From Arthrobacter sp. SLBN-100 (lineage in GTDB: Bacteria > Actinomycetota > Actinomycetes > Actinomycetales > Micrococcaceae): a DNA stretch of 64,000 nucleotides. This document shows, one piece after another, positions 1-9,623 of this stretch. The notes below the pieces were generated by a model. The model saw nothing but the letters and a program-made list of their open reading frames with translations. It had not been told where the DNA came from and searched no databases. Within the stretch, counting starts at the first letter, position 1. Each line of letters opens with the position of its first letter. The stretch spans positions 2,418,001 through 2,482,000 of the forward strand of contig NZ_VFMY01000001.1 in assembly GCF_006715305.1 (NCBI RefSeq), read 5' to 3'. Both the position numbers and the translations under genes were made by a program.

Positions 1-2
1 GG

Positions 3-1217
3 ACCATCTCCTGGATGCACGCCAGGATCATCGCCGACGAAACCGAGGGGCTTGCCCCAGCCGGCGCCGCCGCCCTGGTCGCGCATTTCCTGGATCCGGA
101 CGCGCCCAACCCGGCCCGGGGAGCCTTCGCCGGTGACCTGGTGCCCGCACGGTTCCGCACCAGGGTGCGTGGCTGGCGCGAACGCCACCACCCCGAAACC
201 CTGGAAAAACGCCACGCCAAGAGTGCCGCGGACCGGCGGATGGAGTACACCCCGGACCGGGACGGCATGGGATGGGTCTCGCTGTACATGCCCGGCGACA
301 CCGCTTGCGCTATCTGGAACCGCACCACCGCCCTCGCCCGCGGCCTCCAAGGCCCCGAAGAGCCCCGGACAATGACACAATTACGCCCCGACATCGCCGC
401 CGGCCTACTGCTCAACGCTCCTATTACGGGCAGCGCCCGCAACGATGATCTTGCAGAAGCGGGCACTGCGGGAAGGGACACTGCAAACAGGGGCATCGCA
501 GAACGGAACACTGCAGAAGGGGACACTGGAAGTGGTGACGTTGCAAAAGAGGCCATCGCAGAACGCGACCCTGCAGACGGGAACGTTGCGGGCGTCGGAC
601 AGGTCCCTGCACCAAAGGTGGACGTCCTGGTCACGGTCCCGGTGTTCGCGCTGCTGGGCCTCACGGATGAACCCGCTCTGCTGGACGGTTTCGGCCCGAT
701 CCCCGCCTCCATGGCACGCAAACTCGTCACGGACGGGGCCAGCTCCTTCCACCGGGTGCTCGTCGACCCCCGGGACGGGGCACCACTGGAAATCGGGCGC
801 ACCCACTACCGGCTCACCAAAGCCATGAAACAAGCCATCCGCCTCAGAGACGGAAAATGCACCTTCCCCGGCTGCAACAACCCCTCCCTCGACAACGACA
901 CCGACCACCTCACCGCCTGGCAACATGGCGGAACCACCGGAATCAGCAACCTTGCCCAACTCTGCCCCAAGCACCATCGCCTCAAACACGCCACCGGCTG
1001 GACACCCACCCCAGCCACCCACAACGAACCACCCGGCTGGACCTCACCCACGGGCCGACACTACAAAAGCGAACAACCCGACAGGGAACCACCACAATGG
1101 CCGCCCGGACTCCTACCCGCCGAAACGCCCAAGTTCCAGCCCGCTGAAACGCCCAGCTTCCTGCCCGCGGAACAGAGCCTCTTAGAACACGCCCTTATGG
1201 ACTTGTTGACCGGCTGA
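3..1217 (+). CDS. DUF222/HNH endonuclease domain protein, 5' end cut by window edge
   Basis: The frame is open to the window edge (first Met at 15), so the N-terminal DUF222 part is probably cut off. Visible are the end of a DUF222-like region (about residues 1-140 from that Met), a tract of nine 5-residue repeats (150-194), a linker, and a C-terminal HNH nuclease module (about 274-326) with two zinc-type cysteines (KCTFPGCNN), the DTDH histidine and the CPKHH end of the HNH fold. The tail is Pro-rich and repeats PAETP. Actinobacteria carry many DUF222-HNH paralogues, often variable in the linker. Nuclease function is inferred from the HNH residues; the biological role is unknown, with phage defence or mobile DNA only possibilities. 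It converges with the next gene across 20 bases. Confidence 0.85.
   Translation, partial: TISWMHARIIADETEGLAPAGAAALVAHFLDPDAPNPARGAFAGDLVPARFRTRVRGWRERHHPETLEKRHAKSAADRRMEYTPDRDGMGWVSLYMPGDTACAIWNRTTALARGLQGPEEPRTMTQLRPDIAAGLLLNAPITGSARNDDLAEAGTAGRDTANRGIAERNTAEGDTGSGDVAKEAIAERDPADGNVAGVGQVPAPKVDVLVTVPVFALLGLTDEPALLDGFGPIPASMARKLVTDGASSFHRVLVDPRDGAPLEIGRTHYRLTKAMKQAIRLRDGKCTFPGCNNPSLDNDTDHLTAWQHGGTTGISNLAQLCPKHHRLKHATGWTPTPATHNEPPGWTSPTGRHYKSEQPDREPPQWPPGLLPAETPKFQPAETPSFLPAEQSLLEHALMDLLTG
462..596 (+). repeat. 15-bp tandem repeat coding nine pentapeptides
   Basis: Nine degenerate 15-base units in frame encode pentapeptides of the form [D/N/G/A]-[T/I/V/P]-A-x-[R/G/E], for example DTANR, GIAER, NTAEG, AIAER. 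They lie between the DUF222 remainder and the HNH module. The period is a multiple of three, so copy-number change would keep the frame. Confidence 0.8.
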
Positions 1218-1237
1218 GGCAGCAGCGGCCGAAACGC

Positions 1238-2146
1238 TCAGTCGGCGCCGGGAAGGTTCACTTCCACGAGCCCGGCGGTGACTCGGGTTTCGAACCGTGG
1301 CTGCCTGGACGTGGCGGGCCCGGCCTGCACCTCGCCCGTCCGCAGGGAGAAAGTGCTGCCGTGCCACGGGCACACGACGCACGGTTCGTCATTACCAGCC
1401 GACCCGTCCACCGCACCCACCGCACTGCCGCCCTTGAGCTTTCCCTCGTGCAGCGGTCCGGAGAGGTGGCTGCAGACGTCGGATAGCACGTTAACTGTTT
1501 CCGCTTCCCGGAACACGAGCAGCGGAATTCCGGCGACTACTCGCTGGTGGAGCTTCCCGTCGGGCAGGTCCTCCAAGGGTGCGAGGGACTGCCATCCGCT
1601 CGGGAAGCGGTGCGGAATATCCTCGCTATGGTTTACGCCGGCGGCCTGCCGGTAGCTGAGGTGGCCGCCCAGGAAGCCGCCAAAACTGACTACCCCCAGG
1701 CCCAGATAGGCGAGCACCTTGCCCGCACCCTGCTGCCCCTGCGCGCGCACCACCAGCGACGCTGTGTAGAGGCTGACGGCGGTGATGTTGGCGGTTGCAT
1801 GGACCAGCCCCACTCTCTGCTGCTGGCTGTGCAGCTGCGACCAATCCATAAAACCGGCCACCGCAGCAGGCACGGCGGACGCGCTTCCCACGCCGATCAG
1901 GACACTGGCCGCCCTGTCGTTGCCGGGGAGCGCGTCCAGGACTGCCGCCGAAAGCCAGGAACCCAGCGGAACCTGGACGGCCAGCGGATGAACCGGGTGC
2001 CCGATGGGCACTCCGTGCAGGATGTCCCGGGCCCACTGAGGCCGAACAGTGCGTTTGACGATCTTCCGGACCTTCTTGGCCAAGGGATCCAGCCAATCGG
2101 CATCTTCCAGTCGGGCAACAAGCTCAAGTGCAGGCAGCGGTCTCAT
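1238..2146 (-). CDS. DUF2231 membrane domain fused to Rieske [2Fe-2S] domain
   Basis: A 302-residue protein. Residues about 45-165 form a DUF2231-type membrane region with four hydrophobic stretches, including the typical GHPVHPL motif. Residues about 185-300 form a Rieske domain with cluster-binding motifs CSHLSG and CPWHGSTF (Cys-x-His and Cys-x2-His). The start ATG follows a good ribosome site (AAGGGAG) on the minus strand. The fusion suggests a membrane-anchored electron-transfer or ferredoxin-like protein; partner and substrate cannot be read from the sequence. The Rieske half is unusually separated by a Gly/Ser/Ala-rich insert (GGSAVGAVDGSAGNDE) between its two metal motifs. It converges with the HNH gene. 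Confidence 0.85.
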   Translation of the reverse strand: MRPLPALELVARLEDADWLDPLAKKVRKIVKRTVRPQWARDILHGVPIGHPVHPLAVQVPLGSWLSAAVLDALPGNDRAASVLIGVGSASAVPAAVAGFMDWSQLHSQQQRVGLVHATANITAVSLYTASLVVRAQGQQGAGKVLAYLGLGVVSFGGFLGGHLSYRQAAGVNHSEDIPHRFPSGWQSLAPLEDLPDGKLHQRVVAGIPLLVFREAETVNVLSDVCSHLSGPLHEGKLKGGSAVGAVDGSAGNDEPCVVCPWHGSTFSLRTGEVQAGPATSRQPRFETRVTAGLVEVNLPGAD

Positions 2147-2258
2147 GTGACTCCCTTACCCCGTTGGTCGGTGTGCAGTCGATGCCGGTCAGCCTAGCTG
2201 CTGGGGACCAGAAGGCACAGGGGTGGACAGGACACAAACCGCTTGGCAGAAGCGCAGG

Positions 2259-2558
2259 TCAGCGAAGCGGGGACCCCAGAACCGTGAACTGGGTGCCGCC
2301 CATTTCATCGGAAAGCAGTGGCATCGCCTCGGCAATGGCTGCCCGGACGCTGTCCAGCTGCAGCGACGCCCGGTGCGCTTGGGGCGATTCCCACAGTTCA
2401 CACACGAACACCCTGTCCGGCGCCTCGTCATTCACGCCAACCTCGTACAGCAGGCACCCGGCTTCCTTCAGCCCCGGCATGGGCCGAAGAAGGATGGACG
2501 CGACGGCGTCGCGCTGGCCGGGCTTGGTTCCGAGAGTTCCCACATTCGCAAAGGTCAT
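2259..2558 (-). CDS. Putative antibiotic-biosynthesis-monooxygenase-fold (ABM) protein
   Basis: About 99 residues from the chosen ATG (MTFANVGTLG). Size and pattern fit the dimeric alpha/beta-barrel ABM family: an opening strand with KPGQRDAV, then GCLLYEV and VFVCELWES, then a helix ending in the C-terminal strand. Such proteins are small heme-free or heme-degrading monooxygenases or stress proteins; the substrate is not predictable. An upstream Met would add 58 residues of low-complexity sequence with no family resemblance, so the shorter form is preferred, although its ribosome site is weak. The neighbouring minus-strand genes are separated by gaps, so it is probably monocistronic. Confidence 0.7.
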   Translation of the reverse strand: MTFANVGTLGTKPGQRDAVASILLRPMPGLKEAGCLLYEVGVNDEAPDRVFVCELWESPQAHRASLQLDSVRAAIAEAMPLLSDEMGGTQFTVLGSPLR

Positions 2559-2914
2559 GGGGACAGTGTGCAGGATGGGGCGACAGGATGGGGAAGCTAC
2601 CGCACGACTGCAGCGGGAAAGGTCCCCTTGGTCGTGATGCACACCAGCGTTCGGGTACTTCATAGAGCGGAATCCGCGTCGCCCCCAGCCCAACTGCGGA
2701 TTACAGTCCGGCACAAGAAGAAGTCGGAGCACAAGGGCAAGGACGATGCCGTTCCAAGCGCTACGGCACTTTGTCGCGCTCCATCACCCTGCCTCGCGCC
2801 GGGGCCCAGACGATGTGAAGGCCAGCTACGGGGACGGCATATCATGGCAGCCACCCTGGGCCCGGCCGACAGGCAGGACGGCTCATCCCGCTCGCCATCG
2901 CAAGCAGGAATAAC
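2559..2914. other. Gene-free stretch
   Basis: No convincing reading frame: the possible minus-strand frame at 2660-2854 has no recognisable family and odd composition. An 11-base palindrome GCGGAATCCGC lies near 2667. It may hold the promoter of the ABM gene. Confidence 0.4.
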
Positions 2915-3313
2915 TCAGATCAACGCGTGCATCCCGAAGCTGCGGGGCCTGCCGAAGGAGGCGGCACCGAGGAACTCGACGCCGACGAACGGCTCCTCCC
3001 CCATCACCCACTCATCGTGGCCGGGAGGAAGCGCGTAGGTATCGTTGGCGCGGATGGTGGACCTCACGCCGTCGACCGTTTCAACCTCAAGTTGCCCGGA
3101 GATGCAGTAGCCGAGGTGGTGGTGCTCGCAGAAGGCGGTCAGCTCATCGGGCTTCGCAGAGACGGACCACCGCCAGCCGGGCGCGAGGATAAGCCGCGCC
3201 ACCGAGTAGTCATCAACAGTGACAAGGTCGAATTCCGCCTTGTCCGGGCAACGCTTCCTATCGGGATCATCAAATGACTTCACTGCCAACGCTCTGATGA
3301 AATTTGCGCTCAT
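2915..3313 (-). CDS. Cupin-domain protein
   Basis: 132 residues from MSANFIRALA. The central part carries cupin features: EHHHLGYCISGQLEVE (metal-type histidines followed by the G-x-L-x-V-E turn) and the second cupin motif around ALPPGHDEWV. A C-terminal extension reads FVGVEFLGAASFG. A small single-domain cupin of this type usually binds a metal and a small ligand, or acts as a sensor or isomerase; no specific role can be assigned. The ATG at 3313 was chosen because the 42 residues upstream are Arg/Ser-rich without homology signals. The gap to the ABM gene downstream is 356 bases. Confidence 0.75.
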   Translation of the reverse strand: MSANFIRALAVKSFDDPDRKRCPDKAEFDLVTVDDYSVARLILAPGWRWSVSAKPDELTAFCEHHHLGYCISGQLEVETVDGVRSTIRANDTYALPPGHDEWVMGEEPFVGVEFLGAASFGRPRSFGMHALI

Positions 3314-3764
3314 GTGGACACAGCCTGTTGATCGTGATGAGGACGCCTGGCTCGAACCAGACGGTGGGTTCGGATACCGACGAGCGGTGAAGTATAAGCG
3401 AGACCTGTAGCCGTCTACGCCTTTGTCCCCGGCGGACACGCGTTCACCGGGCAGTGCCAGCGTATCTCTAACCCTAGCCTTACCGCCCTTGAAGTCAATG
3501 GGAAAACCCGCCGGTAATAGGTAGCCCTGGCCCTAGCGCGGGGCGAAGCGCAGGCGCAGGATTGAACTATCGGATCCCACACCAGACTGAATCCGGCAAC
3601 GTCAGGCCCCCGCTCAACCGGGGCGTGCTGATTGAAGAATGGGACTGCAGGCTGCGGCCGCCACACTGATCAACTGCAACTGTCAGTCGCGTCTTTGCTC
3701 TACCCAATATTGCGGAATCGCGCCCAAAAAATGGTGAATCGCGTCCTTATAGGAGCAAAAAGCA
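3314..3764. other. Divergent intergenic region with spaced TCGCG repeats
   Basis: No gene seen. Close to the right-hand gene are three similar blocks (cores TCGCG at 3687, 3718 and 3739). The last two share GAATCGCGYCC and are spaced 21 bases apart, i.e. two helical turns. This could be a regulator site for the secreted-protein gene at 3765. Confidence 0.4.
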
Positions 3765-4262
3765 ATGTCCATCACTCCAACCATGAAAAGCCGTACAACC
3801 CGGGCAAAGATCGCCCTGATTCCGGCTCTCTCGCTGGGCCTGTTCGTGGGTTCCGCGGCATTGGCTGCCCCGGCCCAAGCCCACGATGACGACGACTCAA
3901 TTAGAGGCTGTACCGTCAAGCCCCTGAAGCCAACGGACGAACGAGGCAACTGGGTGAACTTTAGTATCAAAGTGAAATGTGAAGACGGGAAACGGACCGT
4001 CCATATCAGGCAGATACGGTACGAGGCTGACCGCGGCCGCGATACTCGCCTGGGCGACGACTACTTCGTGCGCCATCTAGACCGTGACGACCACTACAAA
4101 ATCATAGACAGCCTTGACCATGTCCGACAGAACCTGGATCACCGCGACAGCGAAGAGGTCTATCACAAGGTTTCGTTCGCGGTTGAAAACAGGAATGGCG
4201 ACCTGTCTGGCTGGTCCGACTGGGAAAAGAGCGAAGTATTGAGGGACGTGAACGTCCACTAG
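3765..4262 (+). CDS. Small secreted protein of unknown function
   Basis: 165 residues. The N-terminus is a clear Sec signal peptide: basic start (MKSRTTRAK), hydrophobic core (IALIPALSLGLFVGSAALA) and a likely cleavage after APAQA. The mature part is very rich in Asp, Arg, His and Lys and has two cysteines (GC and KCED) that could form one disulphide. No known domain was recognised; the regular alternation of charged residues resembles a small beta-rich exported protein. A strong ribosome site (ATAGGAG) precedes the ATG and a strong terminator follows, so it is a single-gene unit. Confidence 0.75.
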   Translation: MSITPTMKSRTTRAKIALIPALSLGLFVGSAALAAPAQAHDDDDSIRGCTVKPLKPTDERGNWVNFSIKVKCEDGKRTVHIRQIRYEADRGRDTRLGDDYFVRHLDRDDHYKIIDSLDHVRQNLDHRDSEEVYHKVSFAVENRNGDLSGWSDWEKSEVLRDVNVH

Positions 4263-4290
4263 TCGGTTCAGCAAAAAACCGATGCTGCCA

Positions 4291-4321
4291 GGAGCCAGGG
4301 GCCATAAGCCCCTGGCTCCTT
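4291..4321 (+). terminator. Intrinsic terminator after the secreted-protein gene
   Basis: A perfect 12-bp stem (4291-4302 with 4308-4319), five-base loop CATAA, then TTCCT. It lies 28 bases after the stop codon. Confidence 0.85.
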
Positions 4322-4387
4322 CCTCTGCAGCGATTCATGGACCCCGGCAGCTTTGCCCCAGTAGGCGCTCCAGGCCGCGCCAGCCCC

Positions 4388-4453
4388 TTGACGCGCCCCG
4401 CCCTCCTTCCCTAGACTTCTCATAAAGCAGAATCTAAATTCCACAAAGCGGAA
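4388..4453 (+). promoter_or_regulatory. Promoter and operator of the glyoxylate operon
   Basis: A -35 TTGACG (4388-4393) and a -10 TAGACT (4412-4417) are 18 bases apart. Twenty-one bases after the -10 lies TTCC-N7-GGAA (4439-4453), well placed for a repressor just downstream of the start site. The same site with the same distance occurs before uraD. IclR-type repressors of allantoin/glyoxylate genes often use such symmetric sites, but the actual binding protein is unknown. Confidence 0.6.
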
Positions 4454-4514
4454 ACGGTAAGAAAACCGGGAAGCAAGGGAAGATAGATCAAAGCCCTCCT
4501 CGGAAGGACCTACG

Positions 4515-5315
4515 ATGACGTACACAGTGAACTGCTCCATCCTCCTCACGGAGCTGCCCCTGCTCGAGCGCCCCGCCGCAGCCAAGGCAGCCGGCTTTGA
4601 CGCCGTGGAATTCTGGTGGCCCTTCGAAAGCTCCGTCCCCACCGACGCACAGGTAACCGAATTTGAAAACGCCATCAAGGATGCCGGCGTACAGCTCACG
4701 GGCCTGAACTTCAATGCCGGCAACATGCCCGGCGGCGACCGCGGCCTGGTGTCCTGGACGGGACGCGAATCCGAGTTCAAGGACAACATCGAGGTTGTCA
4801 CCGGCATCGGCGAGCACCTGGGCTGCAAGGCCTTCAATGCCCTCTACGGCAACCGGCAGGACGGCGTCACCCCTGAGGAGCAGGACGAACTCGCAGTCAG
4901 GAACGTTGCCGCGGCGGCAGAAGGCGTGGCAAGGATCGGCGGTATCGTCCTCCTCGAGCCCGTCAGCGGCGCACCCAAGTACCCGCTCCTCACGGCTGAT
5001 GACGCACTCAAAGTCATCGCCCGAGTGAAGGCGGAGGCCGGCGTCGGAAATATCAAGCTCCTCGCGGACTTCTACCACCTCTCCGTCAACGGCGACGACG
5101 TCGATTCCGTCATCGAAAACCACGCCAAAGACTTCGGCCACATCCAGATCGCCGACAACCCCGGCCGCGGCGCTCCTGGCACCGGCACCCTTCCGCTTGG
5201 CGAATGGATCGCCCGCAGCCGCGAGCTCGGCTACGAGGGCTACATCGGCCTCGAGTACAAGGAACCGCAGGAAAAGGCCTTCAGCTGGGCCATCCGCCAG
5301 CACGTCTCCCAGTAA
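4515..5315 (+). CDS. hyi: Hydroxypyruvate isomerase
   Basis: 266 residues, the usual length. It interconverts hydroxypyruvate and tartronate semialdehyde in the glyoxylate assimilation branch. It has the TIM-barrel xylose-isomerase-like fold with metal-ligand segments ILLEPVSG, KLLADFYHLSVNGDD, HIQIADNPGR and YIGLEYKE. The start is preceded by GGAAGGA. It is the first gene of the run hyi, glxR, gcl, glycerate kinase and allB, all on the plus strand, which together turn allantoin-derived glyoxylate into glycerate phosphate. Regulation is probably through the TTCC-N7-GGAA site upstream. Confidence 0.93.
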   Translation: MTYTVNCSILLTELPLLERPAAAKAAGFDAVEFWWPFESSVPTDAQVTEFENAIKDAGVQLTGLNFNAGNMPGGDRGLVSWTGRESEFKDNIEVVTGIGEHLGCKAFNALYGNRQDGVTPEEQDELAVRNVAAAAEGVARIGGIVLLEPVSGAPKYPLLTADDALKVIARVKAEAGVGNIKLLADFYHLSVNGDDVDSVIENHAKDFGHIQIADNPGRGAPGTGTLPLGEWIARSRELGYEGYIGLEYKEPQEKAFSWAIRQHVSQ

Positions 5316-5317
5316 CC

Positions 5318-5416
5318 GGTGATTGAGCCTGGGCCCACGCCCGCCGGGTTCCCTGGCCAGCTTGCGAGGCGAGGGGGCGGGTGGGGAGCGAAATCCTGAC
5401 AGCCTCAACCACCGCC
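5318..5416. repeat. Intergenic repeat element, copy A (inverted partner at 6327-6410)
   Basis: The spacer between hyi and glxR contains about 75 bases that reappear as a reverse complement after glxR with only a few mismatches. Its core in this orientation includes TGGGCCCACGCCCGCCGGGT and GGGGCGGGTGGGGAGCGAAA. It codes for nothing and is most likely a dispersed REP-like element of this genus. Confidence 0.75.
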
Positions 5417-5445
5417 ACACCACAGACTTCAGAAAGAGAACCATC

Positions 5446-6324
5446 ATGAGCAATGTTGCAGTTATCGGACTCGGAATCATGGGCCTGCCCATGGCCATCA
5501 ACCTGGTCAAAGCCGGCCACAGCGTCACCGGCTTTAACCGCAGCCAGGACAAGATCGACAAGCTCGTCTCCGAAGGCGGCAAGGGCGCCACCAGCATCGC
5601 GGACGCTGTCAAGGATGCCGACGTCGTCATCACCATGGTGCCGGACTCCCCCGACGTCGAGGGCGTGGTCAGCGGCAAAGACGGCGTCTTTGCCAACGCC
5701 AGGCAGGGCACCCTGTGGATCGACGCCTCCAGCATCCGCCCCGACGTCGCCAAGCGCCTCTCGGACGAAGCCCGCGACGCCGGCATCCGCCCCCTCGACG
5801 CCCCGGTCTCCGGCGGCGAACAGGGCGCCATCGACGCTGTCCTGTCCATCATGGTGGGCGGTGACAAGAAGGACTTCGAGGACGCACAGGATGTCCTGAA
5901 CGCTGTGGGCAAAACCATCGTCCACGTGGGCCCCTCCGGCTCCGGCCAGACCGTCAAGGCAGCCAACCAGCTGATCGTCGCCGTCAACATAGAGGTCCTC
6001 GGCGAGGCCATAGCCTTCCTCGAGGCCTACGGCGTGGACACGGACGCCGCCCTCAAGGTCCTCGGCGGCGGCCTGGCCGGCTCCAAGGTCCTGGTCCAGA
6101 AGGGCCAGAAGATGCTGGACCGCAACTTCGAGCCCGGCTTCCGACTCGCCCTGCACCACAAGGACCTGGGCATCGTCACCTCCGCCGCCCGCGAAGCAAA
6201 CGTCGCCATCCCCCTCGGCGCGGTCGTCGCACAGCTCGTCGCCGCCACCGTCAACCAGGGCGACGGCGCATTGGACCACTCCGGACTCTTCAAGCAGGTC
6301 CTCCAGCTCAGCGGCCGGGAGTAA
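5446..6324 (+). CDS. glxR: 2-hydroxy-3-oxopropionate (tartronate semialdehyde) reductase
   Basis: 292 residues; reduces tartronate semialdehyde to D-glycerate with NAD(P)H. The N-terminal Rossmann motif is VIGLGIMGLPMAINLVKAGH, followed by the substrate loop DAPVSGGEQGA, the catalytic-lysine region QTVKAANQLIVAVN and the C-terminal helix bundle with KDLGIV, all typical of the beta-hydroxyacid dehydrogenase family. The ATG at 5446 starts directly at the Rossmann strand and has a purine-rich site upstream; the in-frame extension upstream is the repeat element and is not coding. The gene is bracketed by two inverted copies of that element. Confidence 0.93.
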   Translation: MSNVAVIGLGIMGLPMAINLVKAGHSVTGFNRSQDKIDKLVSEGGKGATSIADAVKDADVVITMVPDSPDVEGVVSGKDGVFANARQGTLWIDASSIRPDVAKRLSDEARDAGIRPLDAPVSGGEQGAIDAVLSIMVGGDKKDFEDAQDVLNAVGKTIVHVGPSGSGQTVKAANQLIVAVNIEVLGEAIAFLEAYGVDTDAALKVLGGGLAGSKVLVQKGQKMLDRNFEPGFRLALHHKDLGIVTSAAREANVAIPLGAVVAQLVAATVNQGDGALDHSGLFKQVLQLSGRE

Positions 6325-6411
6325 GTTTCGCTCCCCACCCGCCCCCTAACCTCGCAAGCTCGGTCAGGGAACCCGGCGGGCGTGGGCCCGGCTCAGCCAC
6401 CGGTGATTGGG
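6325..6411. repeat. Intergenic repeat element, copy B (inverted relative to 5318-5416)
   Basis: Begins right at the glxR stop with TTTCGCTCCCCACCCGCCCC and continues through CTCGCAAGCT, CAGGGAACCCGGCGGGCGTG and GGCTCAGCCACCGGT. Nearly every base matches the reverse complement of copy A, with short differences after CCCCCT and AAGCT. Confidence 0.75.
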
Positions 6412-6562
6412 CCTGTCGAAATCCAAGCCACGACAAGCCCGGTTTAGACCATCTAAACCAACCAACCAACCGATAACGCCCTCACCGCCGGGCCTTCCTC
6501 CAGCACACCCAAAAACAGGTTTCGACAGGCTCAACCACCGAGCTTCGACACGCCCAAAAACA
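6400..6562. repeat. Nested inverted and direct repeats before gcl
   Basis: CGGTGATTGGGCCTGTCGAAA (near 6401-6421) is matched in inverse by TTTCGACAGGCTCAACCACCG (near 6520-6540), a sequence common between genes of this bacterial group. Between them is a perfect 8-bp palindrome GGTTTAGA-CCA-TCTAAACC (6441-6459). CACCCAAAAACAG and CGCCCAAAAACAG form a direct repeat close to gcl. Confidence 0.65.
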
Positions 6563-6583
6563 GACTTTCCCAAGGAGCACACC

Positions 6584-8389
<1,806 letters not shown>

Positions 8390-8411
8390 AACAAGAAAGA
8401 CAAACACTGCC

Positions 8412-9623
8412 ATGCGCATTGTCATTGCCCCGGACAAGTTCAAGGGATCCCTGTCAGCCCCGGACGTCTGCACGCACCTCGAAAAGGGACTGCAGCGAGG
8501 AGCTGGCGGGAACCTTGAGGTCCTCCGCATCCCGGTAGCCGACGGTGGTGAGGGCACCCTGGACGCCGCCGTCGGCTCGGGCTTCACGCGCCGCAGCGCC
8601 CTGGTGGCGGGACCGACAGGCGAACGTGTCACGGCCGATTTCGCTGTCCGGGGCAATGAGGCAGTCATCGAAATGGCGGCAGCCTCGGGCCTGGCCCTGC
8701 TCCCCGCCGGAGCATTGGTTGGGGGACTGCCAGGCCCGACGGTGGCGCGCACCGCCACCAGCCTGGGCACCGGCCAGCTCATCCGCGCCGCCCTCGACGC
8801 CGGCAGCAACCGCATCATCCTGGGCGTGGGCGGCAGTGCCAATACCGACGGCGGTGCGGGGCTCCTGCAGGGGCTTGGGGCAAGGTTCCTCGATGCGAGG
8901 GGCAACGAACTTCCGGTCGGCGGTGCCGCGTTGGCCCACCTGGACCGGATCGACTTCACCGGGTTCGAACCCCGGCTGAAGGACACACGCTTTGTGCTGG
9001 CGTCCGACGTCGACAATCCCCTGGTGGGCGCCCAGGGCGCCGCGGCGATTTTCGCCCCGCAGAAGGGCGCAGCACAACAGGACGTCGACGTGCTCGACGC
9101 CGCCCTGGCCAGGTTTGTCGAAGTCCTGGCCAGGGAAATCGGACCTGTTGGCCCGAACAACAGGGCCATCAAAGCGGCGGAAGCCCCGGGCGCCGGAGCG
9201 GCGGGAGGCGTTGGCTACGCAGCGATCGCCGTCCTCGCCGCGACCCGCCGGCCGGGGATCGACGTCGTCCTGGAATTCACCAAATTGAGGCAGAGACTGG
9301 CGGGCGCTGACCTGGTGATCACCGGCGAAGGCAGCCTGGACGAGCAGAGCCTGCTGGGCAAAACGCCCATGGGTGTAGCCCGGGCTGCCGCCGCCCAGGG
9401 TGTCCCGGTGATCGCGGTGTGCGGCCGGACCACCCTTGAGGCTGGCCAGGCCAGCGCCGCCGGATTCGAGGACGTTTACGCTTTGACCGAGCTGGAAAGC
9501 AATGTAAACAGGTGCATAGCAGAGGCTGCACAGCTTCTCGAACAGCTGGGCACGCAGATCAGCGGAAGGCTGGCGGCGAACACGCTGGCCCGCACCGCCA
9601 CCAAGGAGGACCTCCATGTCTGA
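8412..9623 (+). CDS. glxK: Glycerate kinase (GlxK/GarK family)
   Basis: 403 residues, slightly longer than the usual 380. Phosphorylates D-glycerate, probably to 2-phosphoglycerate, at the end of the glyoxylate route. The start [16 protein letters not shown] is diagnostic, as are [20 protein letters not shown] and [20 protein letters not shown]. The ATG at 8412 begins the family signature; upstream in-frame sequence belongs to gcl. The last 8 bases overlap allB, which points to translational coupling. Confidence 0.93.
   Translation: MRIVIAPDKFKGSLSAPDVCTHLEKGLQRGAGGNLEVLRIPVADGGEGTLDAAVGSGFTRRSALVAGPTGERVTADFAVRGNEAVIEMAAASGLALLPAGALVGGLPGPTVARTATSLGTGQLIRAALDAGSNRIILGVGGSANTDGGAGLLQGLGARFLDARGNELPVGGAALAHLDRIDFTGFEPRLKDTRFVLASDVDNPLVGAQGAAAIFAPQKGAAQQDVDVLDAALARFVEVLAREIGPVGPNNRAIKAAEAPGAGAAGGVGYAAIAVLAATRRPGIDVVLEFTKLRQRLAGADLVITGEGSLDEQSLLGKTPMGVARAAAAQGVPVIAVCGRTTLEAGQASAAGFEDVYALTELESNVNRCIAEAAQLLEQLGTQISGRLAANTLARTATKEDLHV

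Noticed and set aside
2660..2854. A minus-strand 64-codon frame in the gap after the cupin gene
   Set aside because: No ribosome site, no known family and unusual composition.
4488..6279. Long minus-strand frames opposite hyi and glxR
   Set aside because: Antisense shadows of clearly identified enzymes, with no family features.
8959..8974. A T-arm-like sequence (CCGGGTTCGAACCCCGG)
   Set aside because: It lies in a conserved part of the glycerate kinase frame and no acceptor, D or anticodon arms surround it, so it is not a tRNA.
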